From positions 7,209 to 26,144 of the forward strand of contig MHGT01000016.1 of NCBI GenBank assembly GCA_001805695.1: DNA of 18,936 nucleotides. Direction: 5' to 3'. The notes beneath the pieces were generated by a model. The model was given only the letters and a program-made list of their open reading frames with translations. It was not told the DNA's origin and did not search any database. This document shows positions 4,671-12,349 of this stretch, piece by piece. The position numbers were made by a program, and so were the translations under genes. Origin of the DNA: Omnitrophica WOR_2 bacterium RIFCSPHIGHO2_02_FULL_67_20. GTDB taxonomy: Bacteria > Omnitrophota > Gorgyraeia > Aquiviventales > Aquiviventaceae. The stretch's first letter is position 1, and every line of letters starts with the position of its first letter.

Positions 4671-7199
4671 ATGGCAAAGCGCAGGAATTTCGGATTGCGG
4701 ATTGCGGATTTCGGAGCGAAGAACGGCCATCCGAAATCCGAAATCACAAATCCGAAATCCGATGCACCCATTGCGCTTCTTAAGCGGGTGGCCAAGTCCC
4801 ACAATCTTACCGAGGACAACTGGCGGCACATCGTCAAGGTGCTGGGCCGAGAGCCGACGCTGACCGAGGTGGGAATTTTTGGTGTTACTTGGTCGGAGCA
4901 CTGTAGTTACGCGAGCTCGAAGCCCTACCTCAAGACCTTTCCGACGACCGGCTCGCGTGTCCTGGTGCCTGCCGGCAAGGAGAACGCGGGCCTCGTGGAT
5001 GTGGGCGATGGCCTGGCGGTCGCGTTCAAGGTAGAGAGCCACAACCACCCGTCGGCGGTCGAGCCGCACGCGGGCGCGGCGACCGGGGTGGGCGGCATCA
5101 TCCGCGACATCTTCACGATGGGGGCGCGGCCCATCGCCCTCTTCGATTCGCTGCGCTTCGGTCCGCTGCAGGATGCCCGCACGCGCTTCCTGCTGGAGGG
5201 GGTGGTCAAGGGCATCGCCGACTACGGCAACGCGGTCGGGGTTCCCACCGTGGGCGGGGAGATTGCCTTCGATGCATCGTACCGCGACAACCCGCTCGTC
5301 AACGTCATGTGCATCGGCCTGGTGAGCGCCAAGAAGATTGCGCGCGCCCGCGCCGCCGGGCCCGGCAACCCGGTGCTCTACGTCGGCTCCTCGACGGGCC
5401 GGGACGGCCTGGGCGGGGCGAGCTTCGCCTCGCGCAAGATCACCGAGGGCTCGGACGCGGACCGGCCCGCGGTGCAGATCGGCGATCCGTTCGCCGAGAA
5501 GTGCCTCATCGAGGCGACGCTGGAAGCACTCGCCACCGGCGACATCGTGGGCATCCAGGACATGGGGGCCGCGGGGCTGACCTGCTCCAGCTGCGAGATG
5601 CCGGCCAAGGCCGGCACCGGCCTCGAAATCGACATCGCCCAGGTGCCGCGGCGCGAGGCTGGGATGATCCCACCACCTGATGCTGGTCGGCGCCGCCGAC
5701 CAGGATCGCGAAGCGATCCGGCCTCCGGCCTCGCATCAAGTGGTGGGATGACGCCCTACGAGGTCATGCTCTCGGAGTCGCAGGAGCGGATGCTGCTCGT
5801 CGCCAAGCGCGGCCGCGAACACGCCGTCGCCAAGATCTTCGCGAAGTGGGGGCTCAACGCCGTCGAGATCGGCCGCGTGACGGCTGACGGTCGGCTGCGG
5901 GTCCGGGACGGGGAGGCGGTCGTCGCGGACATCCCGGTGAAGCCACTCACCGATGACGCGCCGGTCTACCACCGGCCGGTGCGCCGGCCGCGCGCTCTGG
6001 CCGCGTCACAGCGCCTCGTGCTCTCGCGCCTACCGCAGCCGCGCGAGTACGGCTCAACCCTCCTCTCGCTGCTGGGCTCGCCGACCATTGCGGACAAGGC
6101 GGCCGTCTACGAGCAGTACGACCACATGGTGCAGACGAACACCGTCGTCCTCCCCGGCCGCGCCGACGCGGCGGTGCTGCGGCTAAAGGGGACGGACCGG
6201 TGGCTCGCCGCCACGACGGACGGCAACGGCCGCTGCTGCGCGCTCGATCCCTACGAGGGCGGCAAGCTCGCCGTGGCCGAGGCGGCGCGCAACCTCGTCT
6301 GCGTCGGGGCCAAGCCGCTGGCCGTCACCAACTGCCTCAACTTCGGCAGTCCGCTGGATCCGGAGATCATGTGGCAGTTCAAGGAGTGCGTGCGCGGGAT
6401 CGGCGACGCCTGCCGCGCCTTCGCAACACCGGTGACCGGCGGCAACGTGAGCTTCTACAACGAGGGGCCGCGGGGAGCGATCGACCCGACGCCTGTCATC
6501 GGCATGATCGGCCTGATTCAGGGCAATAGCGCTCAGGGCTCAGGGTTCAGGGCTCAGGGGAAGGGCCCCGAGCCCCGAGCCCAGAGCCCCGAGCTGCTGA
6601 CGGCATGTTTCAAGCAGGAGGGCGACGCCATTGTTCTCCTGGGGGAGACCCGCGAGGAGCTTGGCGGCAGCGAATACCTGGCGCGCATCCATGGCCGCAA
6701 GGCGGGCAGGCCGCCGCGCGTGAACCTTGAGCAGGAGCGCGCACTCCAGCAGTTGATGGTCGCCGCGGCCGCGGAGGGTCTGCTCGCCTCGGCGCACGAC
6801 TGCTCCGAGGGCGGGCTGGCAGTCGCGCTGGCGGAATCGTGCATCATGGATCCAGACCGACCGATCGGCGCCACCATTTCGCTCCGGGCTCCGGGCTCCG
6901 GGCTCCGGGCAACTGTCCCGAGCCCCCAGCCCCGAGCCCCCAGCATCCGAACTGACGCGCTGCTCTTCGGCGAATCGGCGGGACGGATCGTCGTCAGTTG
7001 CGCGCGGCGCTTCGCAGAGCCGCTCATGCGCCTGGCCGCCCGGCACGCCGTCCCGGCCGCGGTCATCGGCCGCGTCGGCGGGCCACGCCTGGTGATTGGT
7101 TCCTGGATCGACGCGCCGGTGGACGAGCTGAATCAGGCCTGGCGCACTGGACTGCAAAACGCGCTCGGGGCTAAGGGCTCTGGGCTGGGGGCTGGTTAA
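4671..7199 (+). CDS. purL: FGAM synthase large subunit with five inserted segments
   Basis: PurL is the ATP-dependent synthetase subunit making FGAM from FGAR. Conserved parts are WSEHCSY with H77, SHNHPSAVEPHAGAATGVGG, GGEIAFD, LSESQERML, TPVTGGNVSFYNE, SAHDCSEGGLAVAL and LLFGESAGRIVVS. The 842 residues exceed the usual 730-740. The excess is five repeat-encoded blocks: residues 5-31, 333-360, 621-642, 738-758 and the last 12. Removing them gives about 732. ATG 4671 lies 7 nt after the purQ stop without a Shine-Dalgarno; a start after the first repeat has no good ATG in frame (only a GTG near residue 43). Every block keeps the frame, and the catalytic motifs are intact, so the protein is probably functional. 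Confidence 0.95.
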   Translation: MAKRRNFGLRIADFGAKNGHPKSEITNPKSDAPIALLKRVAKSHNLTEDNWRHIVKVLGREPTLTEVGIFGVTWSEHCSYASSKPYLKTFPTTGSRVLVPAGKENAGLVDVGDGLAVAFKVESHNHPSAVEPHAGAATGVGGIIRDIFTMGARPIALFDSLRFGPLQDARTRFLLEGVVKGIADYGNAVGVPTVGGEIAFDASYRDNPLVNVMCIGLVSAKKIARARAAGPGNPVLYVGSSTGRDGLGGASFASRKITEGSDADRPAVQIGDPFAEKCLIEATLEALATGDIVGIQDMGAAGLTCSSCEMPAKAGTGLEIDIAQVPRREAGMIPPPDAGRRRRPGSRSDPASGLASSGGMTPYEVMLSESQERMLLVAKRGREHAVAKIFAKWGLNAVEIGRVTADGRLRVRDGEAVVADIPVKPLTDDAPVYHRPVRRPRALAASQRLVLSRLPQPREYGSTLLSLLGSPTIADKAAVYEQYDHMVQTNTVVLPGRADAAVLRLKGTDRWLAATTDGNGRCCALDPYEGGKLAVAEAARNLVCVGAKPLAVTNCLNFGSPLDPEIMWQFKECVRGIGDACRAFATPVTGGNVSFYNEGPRGAIDPTPVIGMIGLIQGNSAQGSGFRAQGKGPEPRAQSPELLTACFKQEGDAIVLLGETREELGGSEYLARIHGRKAGRPPRVNLEQERALQQLMVAAAAEGLLASAHDCSEGGLAVALAESCIMDPDRPIGATISLRAPGSGLRATVPSPQPRAPSIRTDALLFGESAGRIVVSCARRFAEPLMRLAARHAVPAAVIGRVGGPRLVIGSWIDAPVDELNQAWRTGLQNALGAKGSGLGAG
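4685..4761. repeat. inverted heptad repeat at the 5' end of purL
   Basis: The left arm has CGGATTG/CGGATTT units (4685-4714). The right arm has CCGAAAT, CCGAAAT, CACAAAT and CCGAAAT followed by CCG (4731-4761). Both arms have a 7-nt period and are complementary. It is translated as the PurL N-terminal extension. Confidence 0.92.
5664..5751. mobile_element. cloverleaf-like structured insertion in purL (copy 1)
   Basis: An 84-bp net insertion lies between two ATGA copies (5664-5667 and 5748-5751) inside the normal EAGM-TPYE junction. The outer arms ATCCCACCACCTGATGC (5667-5683) and GCATCAAGTGGTGGGAT (5733-5749) pair at 16 of 17 positions. Inside are three hairpins in a row: TGGTCGGCG/CGCCGACCA (5684-5702), GGATCGC-GAA-GCGATCC (5703-5719) and GGCC-TCC-GGCC (5720-5730). 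The frame is kept and adds 28 codons. A second copy with the same end sequences lies at 15917-16055. The element carries no gene, so it would depend on enzymes elsewhere. Confidence 0.8.
6531..6594. repeat. inverted heptad repeat inside purL (GCTCAGG word)
   Basis: The left arm is four GCTCAGG-type units (6531-6560). The right arm is AGCCCCG/AGCCCAG units (6563-6594). The arms are separated by only 2 nt. It encodes AQGSGFRAQGKGPEPRAQSP in frame between the PurL segments GMIGLIQG and FKQEGDAIVLLG. Confidence 0.92.
6881..6944. repeat. inverted heptad repeat inside purL (GCTCCGG word)
   Basis: The left arm is four perfect GCTCCGG units plus GC (6881-6910). The right arm alternates AGCCCCC and AGCCCCG units (6917-6944). 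It is in frame and encodes RAPGSGLRATVPSPQPRAPS ahead of the conserved DALLFGES motif. Confidence 0.92.
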
Positions 7200-7241
7200 T
7201 GGAGCCCCGAGCCCCGAACCCCGAGCCCCGAACCCCGAGCC
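7163..7241. repeat. inverted heptad repeat spanning the purL stop and the purF leader
   Basis: The left arm is GCTCGGG/GCTAAGG/GCTCTGG/GCTGGGG units (7163-7195). The right arm is AGCCCCG/AACCCCG units (7203-7241). The purL stop TAA lies in the short loop, so the repeat writes the last residues of PurL. The right arm ends 6 nt before purF and leaves no room for a Shine-Dalgarno. Confidence 0.9.
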
Positions 7242-7247
7242 AAATAG

Positions 7248-8669
7248 ATGGACGATAGCGTTAAACACTATTGCGGGCTCTTCGGCGTCTACGGGCACCG
7301 GGACGCGGCGCGCCTGACGTACCTCGGCCTCTACTCGCTCCAGCACCGCGGCGAGGAGGCGGCGGGCCTCGTCACATGGGACGGCAAGACCAAGACGATG
7401 CACGCCCACAAGGCGATGGGGCTCGTGTCCGAGGTGTTCAACGAGCAGACGCTGCACCAGCTCCCGGGTCGGATGGCGCTGGGCCACACCCGCTACTCGA
7501 CAACCGGTGCGAGCACCCTGAAGAACTCGCAGCCGCTCGTCGTCACCTACGCGAAGGGCGGGCTTGCCGTCGCGCACAACGGCAACCTGGTCAACGCCTA
7601 TGAGCTGCGCCGCGACCTGGAGGCGCACGGCTCGATCTTCCAGACGACGGTGGACAGCGAGATCATCCTCCACCTCTTGGCGCGGGCGACGAACGCCTCG
7701 TTCGATGACGACCTGGTCGAGTGCCTCCACAAGCTCAAGGGGGCGTTCTCGCTCATTTTTATGACCGAGCGGGAGCTCATCGGCGCGCGGGACCCGAACG
7801 GCTTCCGCCCCCTGTGCATCGGCAAGCTCAACAAGACGACCGTCCTCGCTTCGGAGACCTGCGCCTTGGACATCATCGGCGCCAAGTTCGTGCGGGAGGT
7901 CCAGCCGGGCGAGGTCGTCGTCATCGGGCCGAGCGGGATGCGCTCGCTCTGGCCATTCAAGGAACAATCGACCGACCTCTCCCACTGCCTCTTCGAGCAC
8001 GTGTACTTCGCCCGGCCGGACTCCCTCGTCTTCGGCGAGAGCGTCCAGGCGGTGCGGGTGAAGCTCGGCCGTCAGCTGGCGCGGGAGCACCCGGTCAAGG
8101 CGGATCTCGTGATGCCGATCCCGGACTCCGGCAACTTCGCCGCACTCGGCTACAGCCTGGAGTCGGCGATCCCCTTCGCCATCGGGATGATCCGCAACCA
8201 CTACGTCGGCCGGACGTTCATCCAGCCGGCCCAGGAGATCCGCGACCTGAAGATCCGGGTGAAGTTCAACCCCATCAAGGAGATCATCGAGGGCAAGCGG
8301 CTCGTCATCGTGGACGACTCCATCGTGCGCGGCAACACGACGCGGGCGCGCGTGAAGAGCCTGCGGGAGGCGGGGGCGAAGGAGATCCACATGCGGGTGA
8401 GCTGCCCCCCGACGAAGTTCTCCTGCTTCTACGGCATCGACTTCCCGACGAAGAAGGAGCTCATCGCCAACACGCTCTCTCTCGAGGAGATCCGAAAGTT
8501 CATCGGGGTCGAGAGCCTCGGCTACCTCTCGCAGGAGGGGCTGCTGAAGGCGGTCCGCCAGCCGGCGGACTACTGCACCGCGTGTTGGACCGGACAGTAC
8601 CCCATCCCGTTCGGCGGCGAAGGCGATAAGTACGCGCTCGAGAAGACGTCGGGACAAGGGTGCCGCTGA
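7248..8669 (+). CDS. purF: amidophosphoribosyltransferase (iron-sulfur type)
   Basis: PurF catalyses the committed step, PRPP plus glutamine to phosphoribosylamine. The nucleophile is C9 after an eight-residue stretch (MDDSVKHY) that would be removed autocatalytically, as in Bacillus. The N-terminal Ntn glutaminase domain has HRGEEAAG and GHTRYSTTG. The C-terminal phosphoribosyltransferase domain has the PRPP loop VIVDDSIVRGNTT (353-365). C247, C393, C443 and C446 sit where the 4Fe-4S ligands of the Bacillus enzyme are, so an oxygen-sensitive cluster is likely. The 473 residues are normal. ATG 7248 is needed to place C9 correctly; no Shine-Dalgarno is visible because a repeat arm precedes it. 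Confidence 0.96.
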   Translation: MDDSVKHYCGLFGVYGHRDAARLTYLGLYSLQHRGEEAAGLVTWDGKTKTMHAHKAMGLVSEVFNEQTLHQLPGRMALGHTRYSTTGASTLKNSQPLVVTYAKGGLAVAHNGNLVNAYELRRDLEAHGSIFQTTVDSEIILHLLARATNASFDDDLVECLHKLKGAFSLIFMTERELIGARDPNGFRPLCIGKLNKTTVLASETCALDIIGAKFVREVQPGEVVVIGPSGMRSLWPFKEQSTDLSHCLFEHVYFARPDSLVFGESVQAVRVKLGRQLAREHPVKADLVMPIPDSGNFAALGYSLESAIPFAIGMIRNHYVGRTFIQPAQEIRDLKIRVKFNPIKEIIEGKRLVIVDDSIVRGNTTRARVKSLREAGAKEIHMRVSCPPTKFSCFYGIDFPTKKELIANTLSLEEIRKFIGVESLGYLSQEGLLKAVRQPADYCTACWTGQYPIPFGGEGDKYALEKTSGQGCR

Positions 8670-8682
8670 GGAGCACAATCTA

Positions 8683-8803
8683 CACGTGTCACGTGTTAGG
8701 TGTCACGTGTCACGTGAAAGCCAAAGGAGCGTGAACGGGACGTGTGATGGCGCGGCAGTCAATATTGCTGTGACGTAACACGTGACACGTTTCACGTGAC
8801 ACG
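8683..8803. repeat. inverted heptad repeat filling the purF-purM gap (CACGTGT word)
   Basis: The left arm is CACGTGT, CACGTGT, TAGGTGT, CACGTGT, CACGTGA (8683-8717). The right arm (8770-8803) has CGTAACA, CGTGACA, CGTTTCA, CGTGACA units. About 50 nt of unrelated sequence forms the loop. The right arm ends 3 nt before the purM GTG. Each CACGTG is itself palindromic, so several pairings are possible. Confidence 0.9.
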
Positions 8804-8806
8804 ACC

Positions 8807-9787
8807 GTGGCGATTACCTATCGTTCGTCCGGTGTGGACATCGACGCGGCGGATGGGTGGCTGGCCCGGATGCGCCCCCTCATCCGCTCGACGCGCTCCC
8901 CCCGGGTGCTGGCGGACCGGGGCCAGTTCGGCGGCCTCTTCAGCCTGGCGGGCCTCGGGATGCGCGAGCCGGTGCTCGTCGCGTCGACGGACGGGGCCGG
9001 CACCAAGCTGAAGCTCGCCCAGCTCGTGAACCGCCACGAGGGGATCGGTATCGACGTCGTCGCCATGAACACGAACGACGTCCTCGTCTACGGCGCAACA
9101 CCGCTCTTTTTTCTCGACTATCTCGCCGTCGGGAAGATCCGGCGGTCGCTGATGAGCGCCCTCCTGCGCGGCATCGTGCGCGGCTGCCGGGAGAGCGGTT
9201 GCGCCTTGCTCGGCGGCGAGACCGCCGAGATGCCCGGCGTCTACCGGAGCGGCGAGTATGACGCGGCGGGCTTCTGCGTCGGCGTCGTCGAGCGTGAGCG
9301 GCTCATCGACGGCTCGCGGGTCCGCGCGGGCGACGCGGTGGTCGGCCTCGCCTCCTCGGGCGTGCACGCGAACGGTTTTTCACTCGTGCGGAAGGTCTTC
9401 AGCGCCGCCGAGCTGCGGCGACACGCGCGAACGTTGCTGGCGCCCACGCGGATCTACGTCAAGCCGGTGCTGTCGGCGCTGCGGACGGTGTCCATCGGCG
9501 CGATCGCGCACGTCACCGGTGGAGGTCTTGCCCGGCGGCTGCCCAGCCTGGTGGCGGCGAGGCCGGGCCTGACGGTGCGGGTTCAGCCCGGCAGCTGGAG
9601 CGCGCCGGCGATCTTTCGAGACATTCAGCACGCCGGGCGCATCAGCGACGAGGAAATGGCGCGCACGTTCAACATGGGCATCGGGATGGCGCTCGTGTGC
9701 CGTCCCGGCGATCAGGCGCGACTCATCGCCATCATGCGCCGGGCGGAAGTCCCCGCCTGGCCCATCGGCACCATCGAGCGAAACTAA
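8807..9787 (+). CDS. purM: AIR synthetase
   Basis: PurM closes the imidazole ring, converting FGAM to AIR with ATP. Family motifs are STDGAGTKLK (60-69), GGETAEMPGVY (136-146), HVTGGG and FNMGIGM. The 326 residues are close to the usual 340-350, slightly short at the N-terminus. GTG 8807 gives MAITYRSSGVDIDAADG, matching the family start YKxAGVDI; a start much further downstream would cut this motif. There is no Shine-Dalgarno, and the start touches the end of the CACGTG repeat. No insertion is visible inside the protein. Confidence 0.95.
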   Translation: MAITYRSSGVDIDAADGWLARMRPLIRSTRSPRVLADRGQFGGLFSLAGLGMREPVLVASTDGAGTKLKLAQLVNRHEGIGIDVVAMNTNDVLVYGATPLFFLDYLAVGKIRRSLMSALLRGIVRGCRESGCALLGGETAEMPGVYRSGEYDAAGFCVGVVERERLIDGSRVRAGDAVVGLASSGVHANGFSLVRKVFSAAELRRHARTLLAPTRIYVKPVLSALRTVSIGAIAHVTGGGLARRLPSLVAARPGLTVRVQPGSWSAPAIFRDIQHAGRISDEEMARTFNMGIGMALVCRPGDQARLIAIMRRAEVPAWPIGTIERN

Positions 9788-9811
9788 TCTCGAATTGCGG
9801 AGGTTGAACAT

Positions 9812-11128
9812 ATGAGAGTATTGGTTGTGGGATCGGGAGGACGGGAGCACGCGCTCGTGTGGAAGCTGAGCCAGTCGCCGGAGGTGACGAAGCTCTTCTG
9901 CGCCCCGGGCAACGGCGGCATCGGCGAGCTGGCCGAGCTGGTCGACGTGGGCGCCGAGGACGTCGAGTCGCTCGCGGAGTTCGCCGAGAACAAGGACATC
10001 GACCTCACCATCGTCGGGCCCGAGGCGGCGCTGGCGAAAGGGATCGTGGACCTCTTCGAGAAGCGCGGCCTGCGCATCTTCGGGCCGACGAAAGCCGCGG
10101 CGCGCATCGAGTCGAGCAAGGCCTTCGCCAAGAACCTCATGAAGAAGTACCATATCCCCACGGGGCAGTTCGCCGTCTTCGATGACCCGCAGGCGGCGCG
10201 CGCCTACGTGCGCCAGCTGGGTGCGCCCATCGTCGTGAAGGCGGACGGCCTCTGCGGCGGCAAGGGGACCATCGTCGCCACGACACTCAGCGAAGCGCTC
10301 GGCGCGATCGACCTGCTGATGGAGGACCGCATCTTCAAGGAAGCGGGGCAGCGGGTGGTCATCGAGGAGCGGCTCATCGGCGAGGAGGTCTCGATCATCG
10401 TCGTCACCGACGGCGTGACGGCGCTCCCGCTGCTGCCGGCGCAGGACCACAAGCGGCTCCACGACGGCGACAAAGGACCGAACACCGGCGGCATGGGCGC
10501 CTACGCCCCGGCGCCCATCGTGGACGCGCTCCTGGCCCAGCAGGTGATGGACCGGGTCATCATGCCGACCATCCGGGCGATGGCCTCCGAGGGGCTGGTG
10601 TTCAAGGGGGTGCTCTTCGCCGGGCTGATGCTCACGAGCGACGGGCCCAAGGTGCTGGAGTACAACGTTCGCTTCGGCGACCCGGAAATCCAGGCGATCC
10701 TGCCGCTCTTGAAGAGCGACCTCGTGCCCATCCTCGACGACGCCGTGGAGGGCCGGCTCTCGATGGCCCAGTGCCAGTGGGAGCCGGGCAGCTGCGTCTG
10801 CGTGGTGCTGGCCTCCGGCGGCTACCCGGGCGACTTCCAGATCGGCAAGGAGCTCCAGGGGCTGGAGTCGGTCAAGGGCCGGCCGGGCGTGTTCGTCTTC
10901 CACGCGGGCACCAAGCGGGACCGGCCTGCCCCGACCTCGACGCGCGCCGGATCGGGGGACCGATTTCTCAGCTGGGGAGGGAGGGTCCTGAACGTGGTGG
11001 GGGTGGGGCCGGATCTCGACGGGGCGCTGAAGCGCGCCTACGACGCGATCGGCGCCGTCCAGTTCAACGGGATGTCCTACCGCAAGGACATCGGGTTCCG
11101 TGCGCTGAAGAAACCGGTCAACCGATAA
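9812..11128 (+). CDS. purD: GAR synthetase (phosphoribosylamine-glycine ligase)
   Basis: PurD ligates glycine to phosphoribosylamine with ATP. The protein starts MRVLVVGSGGREHAL and has GPEAAL, the glycine-rich loop ADGLCGGKGT (144-153), QDHKRLHDGDKGPNTGGMG (211-229) and LEYNVRFGDPE (282-292), all typical of the ATP-grasp enzyme. The start is strongly supported by GGAGG 8 nt upstream, one of only two clear Shine-Dalgarno sequences in the purine run. The 438 residues slightly exceed the usual 420-430: residues about 369-384 (RDRPAPTSTRAGSG) appear to be a small insertion in the C-terminal domain, before GGRVLNV. Confidence 0.96.
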   Translation: MRVLVVGSGGREHALVWKLSQSPEVTKLFCAPGNGGIGELAELVDVGAEDVESLAEFAENKDIDLTIVGPEAALAKGIVDLFEKRGLRIFGPTKAAARIESSKAFAKNLMKKYHIPTGQFAVFDDPQAARAYVRQLGAPIVVKADGLCGGKGTIVATTLSEALGAIDLLMEDRIFKEAGQRVVIEERLIGEEVSIIVVTDGVTALPLLPAQDHKRLHDGDKGPNTGGMGAYAPAPIVDALLAQQVMDRVIMPTIRAMASEGLVFKGVLFAGLMLTSDGPKVLEYNVRFGDPEIQAILPLLKSDLVPILDDAVEGRLSMAQCQWEPGSCVCVVLASGGYPGDFQIGKELQGLESVKGRPGVFVFHAGTKRDRPAPTSTRAGSGDRFLSWGGRVLNVVGVGPDLDGALKRAYDAIGAVQFNGMSYRKDIGFRALKKPVNR

Positions 11129-11156
11129 CCCATGACGAACGGCTAGGGAGGATCTC

Positions 11157-11720
11157 ATGGCAAAGGCGGCGTCAACACGGACGCACCCCGGCACGACGGC
11201 ACCCCGGCGCGGCGGCGCCGAGGTCCGGCCGCTGGTCGGCATCGTGATGGGCTCTGACTCGGACTGGCCGGTGATGGAGCAGGCGGCCAGGACGCTTGAG
11301 AGCTTCGGCGTGCCGTGCGAGTCGCGCGTCCTCTCGGCGCACCGCAGCCCGGAGCACGTGCGCGAGTACGCCGCCTCCGCCGCCGAGCGCGGCCTCAAGG
11401 TCCTCATCGCCGGAGCGGGGGGTGCGGCGCACCTGGCCGGCGTCCTCGCCGCCCACACGATCCTGCCGGTGATCGGAGTGCCAATCGAGAGCAAGAGCCT
11501 CAAGGGGCTGGACAGCCTGCTCTCAACGGTGCAGATGCCCAAGGGGGTGCCGGTCGCCACGGTCGCAATCGACGGCGCGGCCAACGCCGCCGTTCTCGCC
11601 ATCCAATGCCTGGCCTTGTCGGATGCGCGCCTCCAGCGCTCATTGGCGGAGCACAAGCGGCGGCTGACCGACGCGAATCTCGCCGCGGACCGGACCCTGC
11701 CTCGCGCTAGCAAGAAATGA
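11157..11720 (+). CDS. purE: PurE, class I N5-CAIR mutase
   Basis: PurE makes CAIR. MGSDSDWP (31-38), SAHRSPE (60-66) and GAGGAAHLAGV (86-96) are family motifs, and the SAHR and MGSDSD forms fit class I bacterial enzymes that use N5-CAIR supplied by PurK. The 187 residues are longer than the usual 160-170 because of an extra N-terminal stretch of about 23 residues rich in Ala, Thr and Arg, and a basic C-terminal tail. A strong AGGGAGGAT Shine-Dalgarno 3 nt before ATG 11157 supports this start and hence the extension. No purK is visible in the window. It is the last purine gene of the run. Confidence 0.95.
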   Translation: MAKAASTRTHPGTTAPRRGGAEVRPLVGIVMGSDSDWPVMEQAARTLESFGVPCESRVLSAHRSPEHVREYAASAAERGLKVLIAGAGGAAHLAGVLAAHTILPVIGVPIESKSLKGLDSLLSTVQMPKGVPVATVAIDGAANAAVLAIQCLALSDARLQRSLAEHKRRLTDANLAADRTLPRASKK

Positions 11721-11737
11721 CGATGCGCGCCTAGCCG

Positions 11738-12349
11738 ATGGCTTCTCCGAGGGTGTTCGGGATGCTGGGCGATGCGCCGGATCCCGCCGCGCTCGCCGAG
11801 GCGGCCGCCGTGCTGCGCGCCGGCGGACTGGTGGCGTTCCCGACCGAGACGGTCTACGGCTTGGGGGCCGACGCCACCAACCCGAAGGCGGTGGAGCGTC
11901 TCAACCAGGTGAAAGGCCGGCCGCCGGAGAAGCCGTACTCGCTGCACCTCCACCAGGCCGAGCAGATGCGGCCCTATGTCTCGTCGGTGCCCGCCGCCGC
12001 AGCGACGCTCATCGAGCGATTCTGGCCCGGGCCCCTGACGGTCGTCCTGCCCGGCAAGGACGGGAAGACGGTCGGCTTCCGGCTGCCGGACCATCCGGTG
12101 GCGCGGGCGTTCCTGAAGGCCTGCGGCGTGCCGGTGGCCGCGCCCAGCGCGAACCGCTCCGGCTCCCCGCCGCCCACCGACGCGCAAGAGGTGCTGGCGG
12201 CGCTCGACGGCGCGGTGGACTGCCTCCTCGACGGCGGGCCGACGCGGTTCGGCCGGGAGTCCACGGTGGTCGAGGTGGTGGGCGGCCGCGTCGAGATCCG
12301 CCGCGAAGGCGCGATTTCGAAAGACGCGATTCTTCAGGCCATCGGCTGA
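11738..12349 (+). CDS. tsaC: threonylcarbamoyl-AMP synthase (TsaC/YwlC/Sua5 family)
   Basis: The enzyme makes threonylcarbamoyl-AMP from threonine, bicarbonate and ATP for the t6A37 modification of ANN-decoding tRNAs. The YrdC domain is clear: FPTETVYGLGADAT (34-47), VKGRPPEKPYSLHL (58-71), FWPGPLTVVLP (95-105) and PSANRSG (136-142). At 203 residues it has only the YrdC domain, like Escherichia TsaC, without the C-terminal Sua5 domain of Bacillus YwlC. It follows purE after 17 nt and abuts the phosphatase gene as TGA-ATG. The order synthase-phosphatase-rpiB-glyA mirrors the Bacillus ywlC-ywlE-ywlF-glyA region. Confidence 0.93.
   Translation: MASPRVFGMLGDAPDPAALAEAAAVLRAGGLVAFPTETVYGLGADATNPKAVERLNQVKGRPPEKPYSLHLHQAEQMRPYVSSVPAAAATLIERFWPGPLTVVLPGKDGKTVGFRLPDHPVARAFLKACGVPVAAPSANRSGSPPPTDAQEVLAALDGAVDCLLDGGPTRFGRESTVVEVVGGRVEIRREGAISKDAILQAIG

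Noticed and set aside
8731..8778. A 15-residue leader peptide in the purF-purM gap
   Set aside because: AAGGAG lies only 1 nt before the GTG, the peptide has no informative codon run, and it ends within a repeat arm.
4685..8803. CRISPR array suggested by the regular short repeats
   Set aside because: Units are only 7-9 nt and directly adjacent, without unique spacers of constant size, and no cas gene is present.
10916..10963. A structured insertion in purD (residues about 369-384)
   Set aside because: The protein is slightly longer than usual here, but the DNA shows only a weak CCCCGA/TCGGGG pairing and no repeat words, so normal loop variation is equally likely.
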